Source of the DNA: Siphonodentalium dalli
Lineage: Eukaryota; Mollusca; Scaphopoda; Gadilida; Siphonodentaliidae
Assembly: GCA_032622095.1 (NCBI GenBank)
Contig: CP136064.1
Location: 218,008,205-218,072,204, forward strand
DNA length: 64,000 bases
Direction: 5' to 3'
Position numbers and translations under genes: made by a program. Below, piece by piece: positions 43,501-58,500 of the stretch. The notes beneath the pieces were generated by a model. The model was not told the DNA's origin. It made no database searches and worked only from the letters and a program-made list of their open reading frames with translations. How positions within the stretch are numbered: the first letter of the stretch is position 1; each line of letters begins with the position of its first letter.

Positions 43501-46500
43501 GTTATGGCCCTTTTTCGACTTAGAATTCATGCATGCTGCCATAACTCCAAAAAAAATTATCTGACCGTAACCAAATTTGGTATGTGAGTTGTTGAGCCCA
43601 AAATACATATCGAGTTCGAATATGGGTTTGATATGATATTTTTTAATGGAGTTATGGCCCTTTGACATAGAATTCATGAATGCTTCGATAAATCTACAAT
43701 TTTTCCCCTGATAGGAACCAAATTTTGTATGTGAGTTTCTCAACTCAAAATACAGATCGAGTTCGAATATGGGTTTGATCCAGTACTTTTTAATGGGGTT
43801 ATGGCCCTTTGATTATTTTATTCATCGCTAAAATATATCAAAGATACATAGGTGGAACTGTCTAGATAATATCTAATAAATCAGTTTCACAATGCTATGG
43901 AGACACAGAGATAGTATCCAGTTACAATGCCATGAAGTTCTCTCTCTCTCTCTTGTTAACTAAGAATTGAACAGATTTGAGATTTGCTTACAATATATAA
44001 CTGTAGCAGTTTACAGCTGTGGTCAGGGAAGGATCCAGGGCTCTTTTGATACCTGTTACAGGTTTGGGCGCCCAAACTCTGGTGGCCTAAATGTCCCCAA
44101 ATTGCAAGTGGATAGTTTTATTAAAGCTGAATTTTCTATATTTTTCGAAGGAAATCTTCTATTATAATTCAACAACATGCAATGCAAATCATCAATATAC
44201 AGTTGATATAGAGCCTTTATTTGCTTAATCAAGTGTCCAGTGAGAAATATTTTAACCCTTTCATGACTGGGGCTTCTTGAAATTTTGCAAAAATCCTGTG
44301 CCAATGCATTCTCTTATATAAATGAGAGTCACCCATCTAAGGAGCCTCGCATATAAAAGATAATACATTGGCCTTTATCTTGACCTTGTAAGCCAGTGCA
44401 TTTTCTTATGTGGGATCTTTAATGCTGCAGCTAAGGGAGGGGGGCGACCCCCTCCCATACCTACCCCCATCTCGGGCCTACGGCCCTCGGGATATGCCTT
44501 CGGCATATCATGGTCCCAAAACAGGTGTCCCCAAAAAATTCCTGGATCCATCCCTGGCTGTGGTATCATTAAGAGAGAGACTAGAGATAATCTCTATTAT
44601 TCATAAAGAAATCTGATATTCACTGCTGCACTTTAATAGCTATCTGTTGTTTATTGCATTTCCATAGTGTGTTGACAGTGACTTCTCAGGATTTATCAAC
44701 TCCAACATACTAGTAGCTCCCTGGTCTTGCATGGATTTTGGGATTAAAATTAACCCATTCCATAGACACATGATATCTGATAGGCAGATATTAAATTATA
44801 TATTTCACTTTGAGCCAGGTTCAGTAAGGATTTCTTAAAACATTAGAGGAATTGTCTTATTTTGAAATTCCATCTATTGCATTCGGGGTGCAGGATAATA
44901 ATAATGTTGCTTGTATTCTTGAGACTGACTTATTGTGTGGGCTTCTAAATCCATATACATGCATTTATAGACTATTTTGATCAGTTCATTACTGTGATTA
45001 AGATCAACCCCTTGCTATCTCATTTAATAACTCTAATATTTGTCATTGATTATATTATACTAGCAGGTTAGCCCGCCACTGGCGTGGTTGGTCAGAAACA
45101 TGACAATTTAAATTTTTTAATTGAATTTTTTTTTTTTTTTTTTTTTTAATTGAATTTTTGGTTTTTCAATATTTTACCCGATTTGACCTTGAATTGATCA
45201 TTTTCAAGGTCAAGGCCAGGTCGGGGTCACAATTTAACCCGTTCATGACACTTCCCGTAGGTAGCAAGTGTGAGCGCAATCGGTTCGAGTCTATAAAGGA
45301 CACATGCACACATATATATAATTTGTGGGTACCCGTTTCGAGGTGAAAATCACCTAGGGCGGAAAAACTGACCCGATCCGCGTTCCTAGGAAGCCCTAAG
45401 TACGTAAGAATCACACAACACGCATATATATAATTTGTGGGTACCCGTTTCAAGGTGAAAATCACATAGGGCGGAAAAACTGACCCGATCCGCGTTCCTA
45501 GGAAGCCCCGAGTACGTAAGAATCACACAACACGCTCATGTCTGTATAATGACGCAATGTAGAGTTACGCCTCTTAGATCAATACGCCGATGACTATAAA
45601 GAGCGTTAATCTGATACATTTCCCAATATGGAAGATATAAGGAGCGTTGGTGTGTTAACCCCCACGGTGCCATTTTTTGTGACTGGGAAGGGAGAAGCGG
45701 TGCTCTGAGCTTGTCCAAAATACGACGTGGGCGATCCCCGTGGGTTTTTACCCTTATATACGAAATTTGAGCTCGATCCAACCAGTTGTTTTCGATTCTA
45801 TAAAGTACCCACACACACACACACATATATACATGTATATACGGAAGTCTCAAAATATATAGTATAGATTTCAAGTCATAGTTTATGATAACACACCGGC
45901 CCCTAACCTGTATAGAGAGGGTCATTTGGTTTAATTGCTTTAAAATATTAACAAAATTAACCCACCCATTCCATAGACATAGTCAGGGTTTCCGCCAGGG
46001 GGAATTAATGAGTCCGTATTGGGGAAACACATAACGCGACGTGACGACCATGGTGATCGTCCTGTCGGGCGAAAAATTTATTATTTGACACTGAAAAGTA
46101 GCAATTTCCTTGAACCTTAGAGTCCCACAAAGCAACACAAAGCTACGTATATATTACGCAAGTCAATCATTTCCGTTGGTGCTTTAATTCTGTTGATGGA
46201 GTCCAGATAATCAATCAATTAGTTACGCACGTAAGACTGCCGTCTGATTGAAGACTATATATTAATGAACAAGCTACGAGTTAGTGTTAACAAATTTATA
46301 CAATAAGATTCCGACAGGTATAATGAATCTAAACACTACAAAGCATCTATGCATTGACCAATAATATATAGCAAGGAGAATGGAATAAAGTATTTCCTAG
46401 AATTTCAAGCAGCTTCTATGAAAATGAAACTGACAGCTAGGATATACGCTGTCAATCGTATAACTATTTGTGCGCACTGACGTCATACTGCTGGGTTTGT

Positions 46501-49500
46501 CTGCAGGTGATATTTATAGCGGCGGAATACGAATGGTAGCGACATCTTTCACTCGGAATGCATAGCTTGTCAATAGTCTCTATTAGTCCATAAACTGACG
46601 ACCGCAATTGCTTATTATGACTATATTGCCATGCATAGTCAACAAAATCCCAAAGTGATTTATTTCACAATAATACGGAACCTGTCCCGAAATCAGTCTT
46701 TATAGTGGGAATTCATAGTGACAGGTTAACAACACCATTCATTTGATCCATATTACATACATGGAGGATAAAGATAAACGCCTAACCCCTCCCCAATATG
46801 GAGATAAAGTCAAAGTATGGTAAATAATAGTTGCGTTGTCCTGCGGCTCCCGCCTGGGTCCCCAAGCACAATCAACGACGCACATGTTCACATTTCCCGC
46901 CAAAATTATATTTTATAACACGCTGGCTAAAACTCTGTTCTGTACCTCATGGACTCTGCAGAGGGACCCATTAATTATGTACCATACGATAGCACGGGAT
47001 CTCGGAGAAGGAGTAGTTTCATCCATGAAAATCCCGTGCATAAAAATGTCCCGACTAAGAAATTCGGCATTCTTTGATCAAATTATGTAATCGTAGGATA
47101 TCACGGGATTTTCGAGCATGACTAGTTTCATCCCGTGCACAAAAAATATGCGTACTCAGCAGTCCGGCTTTCTTTGATGTTACCGCGACATGTATAACGC
47201 TGCATCTAACGTCGCTATTTGACCCGCATTTCACCAGTATTCTGTTTAACCCCCAAACTCCTGTTGCAACCGAATTATTTTTACGACATATTGCGACTGA
47301 CATTTGGTATATGTATGAACCAAACAGATAATCTGCGAGGGGAATGAGGCCGTCCTACGGACACTGAGTCGTACTAACGGAAACCCTGACAGTATGCTAT
47401 CCAATGTAATGAATTTAATATCTTCAATCTCATATCCCACCTCTAGTTACATGTATCTCATAATTATGCATTAAAGTATGTTATATCCAATCATTATCAA
47501 TCATATTTTACTCAATTTTTTTAATATCTTTAACTATTATGTATGGTTCTTCTGTCTGACTATGGACTGAGCTCTATAAGACTATATATCTATTTTAAAC
47601 TGACTTAATAGGTTGCAATCAAATGCCATATCCATGTTCATATGGAAGGTGCCCAATAAGGCTTATGCCAATTGTGAACTTAAAGGTACTCAATCCGATT
47701 TGATGGTCCCCATATCATCAGATTCCAACAACAATTCCGCTTCAGTTATCAGAATCGATAAATTGCCCAAAAATAATGCTAACCACAGTCCACTATAGTA
47801 TAAAATTGCCCAAAACCTGTTATTTATCAACATTTTGTACAATGAAGTTTTGCTGCTTTGTCATATATCTGACACAAAAAAGCCACTTGATTTTAGAGTT
47901 ATCCATCTTCATCGACTTTCATACGGCCACTAAATATTCCAGGTGGTTAAAGATAATGGATTTTAAAAATTGATATCTGCTTACTCTGAATTTGATGAAT
48001 GGGTTCCTTGATTTGAATAAAATATTTGTTACCCCCGAAGCCAAATAAATAGTAACTGAGGGGTGCTTAATCGGATCGAGTAGCTTTAATAGTAAGGTGT
48101 GAATTGTTGAAAAGGTTGGTGTAAGGATTTATGAAAATAGCTAATCGTTATCGCCAAGGTATGGGTTAAACATCTGCCTCTCGTTCATATTTCATATAGC
48201 AGAAAGCAATTTCCATTGAATCTAGTTATTAGTCGAGTTTTTTTCGGGTTCGTCCGCACATTTATTACAGAGTTATGGCCTTTTGACATTTTTCACTGAT
48301 TTTAGGCTCGTTAGCGCAACAACTTCAACAAACGTTATCTGATTCGATTGAAATTTGGGATATAGGTGTCTCCCAAGAATATCTCGGACGAGTTCGAAAA
48401 CCGGCCTGGTCCGATAAAATTTGATAGAGTTATGGCCCTTAATTAGTCATTTTTCACGAATTTTCAGCTCGTTAGCGCGATAACTTCAACAAACGTTATC
48501 CGATTTGATTGAAATTTGGTATATAGGTGTCTCCCAAGAATATCTCGGATGAGTTCGAAAACCGGCCTGGTCCGATAAAATTTGATAGAGTTATGGCCCT
48601 TAATTTGCCATTTTTCACGAATTTTCAGCTCGTTAGCGCGATAACTTCAACAAACATTATCCGATTTGAATGAAATTTGGTATATAGGTGTCTCCCAAGA
48701 ATATCTCGGATGACTTCGAAAACCGGCCTGGTCCGATAAAATTTGGCCCTTAATTAGTCATTTTTCACGAATTTTCAGCTCGTTAGCGCGATAACTTCAA
48801 CAAATGTTATCCGATTTGATTGAAATTTGGTATATAGGTGTCTCCCAAGAATATCTCGGTCGAGTTCGAAAACCGGCCTGGTCCGATAAAATTTGATAGA
48901 GTTATGGCCCTTAATTAGTCATTTTTCACGAATTTTCAGCTCGTTAGCGCGATAACTTCAACAAACGTTATCCGATTTGATTGAAATTTGGTATATAGGT
49001 GTCTCCCAAGAATATCTCGGTCGAGTTCGAAAACCGGCCAGGTCCATTAAAATTTGATAGAGTTATGGCCCTTAATTAGTCATTTTTCACAAATTTTGAG
49101 CTTGTTAGCGTGATAATTTAACAAACATCATCCTATTTGATTGAAATTTTGATATATAGGTGTCTCCCAAGAATACCTCGGACGAGTTAGAAAACCGGCC
49201 CGGTCCGATAAAATTTGATAGAGTTACATGTATGGTCCTTACATGTGTAAGTAGTCATTTTGTACGAATTTTGAGCTCGTTAGTGCGATAACTTCAACAA
49301 ACGTCCTCCGATTTGTTTAAAATTTGAAATAGACATACTTGCCAAGAATATTTCGGACGAGTTCGAAAACCAGCCTGGCCCGATAAAATTTGATGGAGTT
49401 ATGGCCCTTAATTAGTCATTTTTCAATTTTACCTATTAATTAGTCTACCGATACTGATGCACACCAATTGGCGGTAGCCACCGGCGGTAAGCCACCGAAA

Positions 49501-52500
49501 ACGAGACACAGCATCTCTGATGCCACCTCTTGTATTTCTATATTTTTATACATGTACTCCTGGTCCTCCCACTTTTTAGCTCAACTTTACTTTGTAAAGT
49601 TTGAGCTATTGCCATGGCTTTGTCGTCCGTATGTGCGTGATTCGTCAACAATTTCCTTTAGCACAGGCTACAGGTCGTACCTTTGGTCGGATCATTATGA
49701 AATTTGTCATGGCTGTTGACATTGAAATGTAGATGGGAACGAGTCATTTTGGGGTCAATCGGCAAAAAAACATGGCCGCAAGCAACCATCTTTGATTTCA
49801 AAATTCAATCCATTAGCACGGGCTACAGGTCGTACTGGTCGTCTGATCATCATGAAGTTTGTCATGGATGTTAATATTGACATGTAGATGGGAACGAGTC
49901 ATTTTGGGGTCGTTCCGCCAAAAAACATGGCCGCCGGCAGCCACCTTGTTGAAAAAAAAATATGGATGAGCCGATTATTGGAATCTCCCATTGGCCAATA
50001 TTAGCCCATCAGATAACAATCAGATCTCGCTGTTGAACTAATATGCTAGCTTTTAGTAAACATACATAAATGTATTCTGTACATTCAGAGTGTTGAAAGC
50101 AAGAAAACGGTTTTAACAGTGTAACACCAAGTATAATTGTCATTGTTCAAATTGTCAGATATGGTTAGAGTTTGAATTTCAATGTACATATGGCGTAGAA
50201 TATGAAGTTATTGATTCAATCTAACATGGACATGACAGAGACTTTAATAAATCTATAATATATAGTCTCTTGGTATAGATACATCACAAGTACTATCAAT
50301 GAACTATTGGTGATGTTCGCATATTCACTATTAGAGATATTTATCCTTGGTTAATTTAAAAATCTATTCCATCCTGCCCATGTTTCAATTTTGTTCTTTT
50401 TAGCTTAACATATTAGTGACATATTAGTCGACATTTTTTGTCATTCCTTTGTGCTTGACTATCTAATTATATAGCTTAATTGCTAGTGTATTCAAAAATT
50501 CTCCACCCTACCCAGCATATGCCATGAAAAAGGTAGTGGCACAATGGGATTGACTGCATAACCTGAAGATAAATTCAGGCATTGTAATAAGTTTTAAACA
50601 TGGTGAGCATTACTAAACAAGTATACTTGATTGATTTTTTTCCCTTTGATTATTTTTTCTTTCTGTTTTTTTTTTATTAACTAAAATTTTATTATTCTGC
50701 TGTTTTATATAAATTCTGTTAAACATAATCCCAGAACAATCTAAATGTGTTCATGTCTAAACTGCCATAAATTTACCACTAGAAGTATTTTCTATTGCAG
50801 GTCACCGCAGAATTCATTCCTTGGAAGCCCAAGCACACATCACACTGGCACAAGAACAAATCAGTCAGGTAGTTTAACTGGAAATAGATACCAATCTCCA
50901 AGGAGCACGTCTATAAAGAGCCCAACTAAATCTCCAGGAATTCAGCCGACTGTAGCCCCATGTCTGCGTCTATTCAATGAGCTTTATCTGGATGAGAAAC
51001 CCAGGTCTGTGAACAAGGTGGTGGTTCCTAGACCATCAGGGGACAGCTTCCACAGCAGGTTTGTGCATGTTATGTCAGGGCATTCTTGTTGCTCTGTTTA
51101 TATATGCGATAATCTTCATTTTTGATGAATCTCTGGTGTATAGAAGTGTCGGATGGCGAACAACATATACATGTAGACAATAGTTAACTCTTCTGAGTAT
51201 CCTACGTTTTTTCTCCTCGAGTGAGATGTGGAGGATTATTTTTATGAGGCGTTGCATACCAGTTTCACCCACTAAGCACCTCAATCATGCATTCCAGTTA
51301 TCACCCACTACGCCCCTGAATCCTGCATACAGTTATCCCCCATACACCCCTGAATCATGCATACGAGTTATCACCCCCTATGCTTGTGAATCCTATATAT
51401 CAATTATCACCCACGATATCACGAGAGGAGAAAACCCATATGCTAATCAGAACAGTTCACTGTAGTGTTTATTATATTTTCTATCCCAGTTTGTTATGAC
51501 CCAAACCTCAATTAAACCCAGGTTAGACCTAATATGTTCTTAAAACCACATCACCGGCCATTTCTGTTAAAATAACGCACAAGGATACCAAATGACACAA
51601 ACATTGATGTCATGATGCAGTGCTGAGAGTAAGATAACATCTTGAGAGTAGGATAACACATTTGAATTGGGATATGATTTATATTTTGACGTAAAAAAGT
51701 TGATGATAATATAATAATTTTGCAGATACATACACAAGGGACTATTCCAGGTAGCACTGATTTGCATACATATAATCTTGCCATAAGTTTCCATAAATAT
51801 AATTTTTCCCCTATTATCAGCCTGAAATGTTCAATTTTTTCAAGGCTGTTGATTCCATTCTGAGACTCAACTCAAACTAAACTGACTAATAGAGTAGTTT
51901 TTGCATGCAAAGTCAGTAATTGAACTTTTTTTGCACAACCTACAGTCAGTATTTTCTGATGTTTTGGCCAACCAGCATTCTGCATTTCTGATCTCATTAC
52001 CACGACAAATTTCACGATCCTTTTTGATTGTGGTGTTATTAGCATTGAGAGCTACAATGTTATTTGCTTGCTTTGTATTACCTAAGTATAAATACATGTG
52101 AGAGGAATGTGTTGTCCTTAATTTTTGCCAGCTGCTATGTTGATCAATTTCACCGCCTTAGCAAAGACAAAAAATCTTAGGACTCTTAATACTTTCTGGC
52201 ATTTCATTCATGTGAATAACAGTGCTTCTTATACTTCGATACGACCAGTGAATCTGAACTGATAAAAGAACACATTTGTGAATATTTCGCTGGCCACAAG
52301 TTTCTTTACTGATTTAAATAAGATTTATTTTCCTTTTTTCAGATTGAATTTTTCATTACCAGTTAGAGAGTCATATGTAGTGGAGCAAGATGAGCAGGTC
52401 ATCATGGCTCTACGAGAAATAAACAGGTATGCTGCTTACTATCAGGTCTTGATCACACACTGGCATTTGTTTAGCTATCCCATGCAGCCATTCATTTAGC

Positions 52501-55500
52501 TATCACATGCAGGCGCTGGCATTCATTTATCACACACTGGCATTCGTTTAGCTATCACATGCACACATTGGCATTCATTTAGCAATCACACACTAGCATT
52601 CGTTTAGCTATCACATGCTGGCATTCGTTTAGCGATCTCACGCTGGCATTCGTTTATCTATCACACACTGGCATTTGTTTAGCTATCACACGCTGGCATT
52701 TGTGTAGCTATCGCACGTTCGCATTCATATAGCTATCACATCACATGCTGGTATTCGTTTAGCTATCACATGCTGGCATTCTTTAGCAATCACACACTGG
52801 CATTCGTTTAGCTATCACATGCTGGCATTCGTTTAGCGATCTCACGCTGGCATTCATTTATCCATCACACACTGGTATTTGTTTAGCTATCACATGCTGG
52901 CATTTGTGTAGCTATCGCACGTTCGCATCACATGCTGGCATTCGTTTTAATAGCTATCACATGCACCCGCTGGCATTCGTTTAGCTATCACACGCACAAA
53001 CTTGCATTCGTTTAGCTATCACACACTGGCATTCGTTCAGTTATCATATGCACCCGCTGGCATTCGTTTATCTATCACTTGCACATGCTGGCATTCATTT
53101 ATCTATATCACATGCTGTCATTAATTTATCTATCACATGCACAGGTTGGCATTCATTTAGCTATCACATGCTGTCATTCATTTAGCTATCACATGTACAA
53201 TTTAGGTGTGGGAAGATACGCTAGTGCCACGATACGATACGTATCTCGATACACCGTTCGCGATACGAGTGCGTATCTAGATACATATATACATACTACA
53301 TAGATACACTCCAGACATTGTTTCAGAATTTAATCAAATCAAACATGACAACTCAAACACAAGCTTATTAGGGCAAATAGCATTACTGTGCCTACTTGCA
53401 ACTGAAACAACTTTCAAACAAGTCAATAGTTATTATGAGTCTGATCTACTCTAAACAGTAAATACAAGATCGACTATTTATTGGTAAGTTAATGGTAACG
53501 CAGGTTCTTTCTCAAAAAAATTAAAGTGTCAACATTTTCTGAGTTCAGCATTGAGCGCTGAGCATTTATAATATCGCCAGCAGTCGAAAACACTCTTTAT
53601 CCCATTTACTAGGGTAGCTAACAAACCGAAGTGCTGCCAAACTTTAGACTTGTATTTGTCTGCGGGTTTGGGTTTTATAATGAATTTTTCCTGCGATTGC
53701 TGAGGAATCTCAACTGCTGGCTCCGTAGACGCCATTACATTTACAAAGCTTATTTAAAAAAAACGGATGTTGAAACTCAAGAGTTCAAGGACGATGACCA
53801 CAAAATCGGGTAATCAAGACTTGCACAAAGAAAGTCCGTAAGTGATCATGCTTGAAATCACTTGTTAATAAATCACAAAACGCGGAGCTGCCAATGTAAG
53901 AGGAGTAACTCTAAATACAATGTACTAGATTCAGACCACTGGACTCGTAACTATACGAATTGAGTTCGAGTGACACGCGGTCAAAATGAAGGGTACCGCG
54001 GAAAGTACCGGTATATTTAGAAGGCAGTTGTGTGTCAGCTGCGAGCGCACGTGACATGTGCTTCCGAAAACGAAACAGGAAGTTATATATCAATTGTGCC
54101 ATGTGGCGTAAATATGCACCGGCTCTAATCAAACACGCGATGCACGTGCAGCACGGACACATTATAGTACGTTTCATCACTTTCGCGCGAAGCTATATAT
54201 GCACATGCGAAGTCTTGTTTTAACTTTGTTTTAGGACTGAAACTCTCGATATATCTTAATAGCCGATCAAGTGACTATGCTTTTCGAAGTTTTCGTACAG
54301 TAAACATTTATTATGAATTATACGTGTATCGCAATACGACGATATTTAAGGATTTGTATTGGTGCATGCATCGTATGTTACCGTATCGCGATACACCGGT
54401 GCATCGGTCCACCCCTAATGTACATGCTGGCATTCGTTTAGCTATCACATGTACATGCAGGCATTTGTTTAGCTATCACAAGCACACTCTGGCATTTGTT
54501 TAGCTATCACATGCTGGCATTCGTTTAGTTATCACATGTATACTGGCATTTGTTTAGCTATCACATACTGGCATTCATCTAGCTATCACATGCACACTCT
54601 GGCATTCGTTTAGCCATCACATGCTGGCATTCGTGTAGCTATCACATACTGGCATTCGTTTAGCTTTCACATGCTGGCATTCGTTTAGCTATTACATGCA
54701 CACTCTGGCATTCATTTAGCTATCACATACTGGCTTTCGTTTAGCTATCACATGCAACTCTGGTTCGCTTAGCTATCACATGCACACCATTAACACTGTC
54801 ATAATCCTATTATTTTGACCCACTTTCTCTCTCATTTCCACTTGAGTAGACCTTTACTCAATTAATCCAGTGTTGTATCAGCGACTTTCATTGAATCACA
54901 TTGTTAAACCCAAATAATCTGATCAGATACATAAATATCATATTGCTACAATGTTGTGTCATTTCAAGTGCTACCAAGGTATATTTGACGACTATTGTCA
55001 TCCATAAACAATCTTGCGTATACCCTGGTTAAGTGGGTGGAGTACCTCAGGTTCTAAATAAGACAAGGCGTAGAATAAAAGTAGGAGGTCAAAAATAGTC
55101 CAAAAGGATCCAAATAAAAACTAATATTATATGGGTGTGAACTTTTTTTCAAACTAATAAACAATTATATTTGTAAACTTGGATTCCAATAGTCCTCACT
55201 AAGTACTATGTTAAGGCCTGTTCTGATTAAAACCAGACTCCGCATTACAGAGTATGAAGAAAATGTGTGGATTTTCCATTACCACCATTAAGTCAGTGTC
55301 GGACAAACACAACATCTATCAGCAAAGTGATGCAGTCATCAGGCGAATGTTGGAATTCAATCACAGCGGTTGGTTTGCAATATAGCTAAAAATAGCTCAA
55401 ATAATTTTTTTGTCATATTGATAATTTCACACAAAATTAGAGAGTACGACAACTAATTAAACACTAAAAGCGTACATGAAAAGTCCTTACTTGACCCTAT

Positions 55501-58500
55501 GGGAGGGTCCCATATATAAGAGAACACACTGGCACAGGATCTTTAATGATGCACCAGCGCAGCTCCTATCATGAAAGGGTTAAAGGGTCATTCAATCTTA
55601 ACTGAGGACTGTGTTCCATGTCTCACTTTAATAGCACTATTTGTGTTTTCAGGAAGAGGGTGTACAGAGAACCTGAGTTATCTTCTCAAAATAAACGGCG
55701 GTAAGTATTTGACTCAAACTTATTTATGTGTACAATGCATCGTTTTATGAGATTCAACATGTGGGTAAAGGGGGATGCCCAATAGCACTTAAGAGCAGGG
55801 TCCGCGCTGGACCAAAATGTACTTTTACCAAATAATTTGCCAAATGAAAATATTGTTTACCAAATTCTATTATAATTTGCCAAATGTTATCCCTGATAGT
55901 ATCATTTTCTGCAAACTTGATTGAGTTTTATGTTTCGACACTCGCAGTTTGAATGATGTTTGATGTCGATAGGAAGCAGTTAGTTAATAATTATGCTAGC
56001 ATTAATCTCTATTGTGGTTTATCATCAACAATAAACCAATCACCGAACAATAAAATGGTAGAAGAATTGCTTCATCAGAAGGGAACATCAAAGAGGATTA
56101 GCTATGTAAACTCCACCATCACACTAAATATTGGTAATCCCTCCGCCCATTGAAAATAATGTTACCAGATTAACTGCATCTTATTGGAGGTGTTAACTTT
56201 TCCGAAACCATATAAAACACCACCAATATAATTCTGTTGTAATAGTTTTCTAAAATGAATGGTATTGATTGACCGATAATTTTCAACTTTATTGAGGAAT
56301 TAAAAAGTGACTTGCCAAAACGTTTGCCAAATGAAAATATTTTTTGCCAAATGTGAATTATTTTCGCCATTGGCAAATTTGGCAAGTGACAGCACGAACC
56401 CTGCTTAAGAGTCCACAAACTATAGAATAAATATTACAGGGTTACACCTGTGGTATACAGTCAGGCTAGTTGACTTTGACCTCAACTCTGGATGCTTAAA
56501 GGCTTTTTTGTAAGAGGCTATTATAAGTCCTTTAGAATTATTGTTTTTTTTACCTTGAGGCAAATAACCAATCATGACAATGTCCTCTTTAGATAACTAT
56601 TGTATTACCAAACAGAAAACTGGCCGCATACTCTTGCACTCAACAATAAGGCAACCTCTCTGACCACTTGACAGCTGACTTTCCTTGAAGTTCCCTCATT
56701 GCAATCTCGGAACTATGAATGTTTATTTCTATTACAGGCGACAGGAATCGAGTGCCTCAACTTGTTCCATTCCACCTCTCCCTGATACTCTGCCTGATGT
56801 CACGATGAGTGGTTACCCGTTTCCTGATCGACAACAGTCTTCACACAAGCGAGCAGCTGCTATCCTGGCTACGTGCAGTAATGTTACTCCAAAGCGACAA
56901 AAGCCTGACTCCGTCATGCACTCCATAACTAGCTCACTCAGTTCAAGCAAGAGGGCCCTGCATGTATGTCGATATAAATTTTATATTTCATAAACACAGC
57001 ATTTTAAAAATCATTGTTAAAACAGTTATTTGATACTATATTTCAGTGACGCAATGCTAGTGTTCAGTGACTTAGCACTACTGTTCAGTGATTTGTCAGA
57101 ATATTCACTGCCTTCGTCACCTGGTGAAGCATTTTAGTCTATGCTAGAGAACTCTTTTTTTTTTCGAGAGACCTACACAGAAAAGTATTTCTGTAGTATT
57201 ATACAATCTGCTAATTTTGATATATTGCTTCGATATTTTAAGTTTTGAAATTTGTCTGATAAATGATTCATAGCTTGCTAAAGGTTCATTGTGAATGGAA
57301 TTGATCAAAGTATCAATTCAGCTGTGGTAAGATGTGCTATTCATGGACTTCCATCTTTGTATTCCAATTGTTGAAATTTTAGTTCAATATAAAATAATAT
57401 TTAAATATGTTGCAATGAGTTATCTCTCTTTATTCTAGAGCTAATAAAGTGTCATTGTCTTGATGAATAAATGTGCTGTTACATATTTTGGTGGTTCCAT
57501 AATAAGAGCCCCCATCCCATAAATAAAATGGACACTTACTCTCTTTTCTAATTCTCAGAGTCGCCAAAGCCACGAGCCATCGCCTGTGTCACCAAAGTTT
57601 CCACGTTCAGAGACACCTGTATCTATTACATCTATCTCGGAAAGTGATACTAGGTGAGTCAATGCAGTATCTTTTCTTGGCCCTTGCCATAACATGGTTG
57701 CTTCCACAAAGTGATTATTTTACTGCATCAAAATTAATATCTTACTATTGAGCCCCTACACCCATTTAAAGATACAGATGGTCTTCGCGGTTGGTATTGC
57801 TGTTAAAATAGTCACATCTGTTAATTTCATCATAAACAGAAAGAATATTATATATAGACATACGTTATTCTTGTACCAATCATAAATAATAGTATGTTAT
57901 TGTCAAATTCGTAACATGCGTTATGTAAATAAAAGCCAAAAAAAAACATTACAGAAAGTTTGTATATAAACAATCACTCAGAACTTGCCGGGTTTTTCTA
58001 CTTTCACTGCTTTGTTTAGAGGGTGCGGTGGAAGGCGGAGATCAAATTCTTGGCCTCAGATGCTAACACTAATTAATAATCCCTCAATGTTAATATTTTG
58101 CATTATGTAATTAGCATATATATACCTAATAACGTGAGGGCAAAAAATATAATTAATACATATACCCAATATTTCATTTTCATTATATTTATTATTATAA
58201 CTAATGGAAATTTAATATAACTAAATAACACAACATTCATAAAACCATTCACTCCACACTCTTCTTTATCTTCTACCTTTCTACAGTCTAAAAAAAAAAA
58301 ACGAACGAGACAAAAACTGTTTTATTACTAACCATTAACTGTAATATACTACATGTATTATCATAATGTATTTGTCTTTTTTCAAATAAAAATCTATAAA
58401 AAAATATAAAAATTTGGCCTCATATGTACAGCAATTTCATTCAAATCGCAAAAAGTCTCATTTTAATCAACGTTAATTCATGATGGTGTTATGATCAGAC

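Noticed and set aside
48230-49435. Regular repeats reminiscent of a CRISPR array
   Set aside because: Units are contiguous 161-bp satellites without unique spacers, and the genome is eukaryotic.
52457-54785. Short regular repeats considered as CRISPR-like
   Set aside because: A head-to-tail minisatellite with sloppy unit lengths, inside an animal intron.
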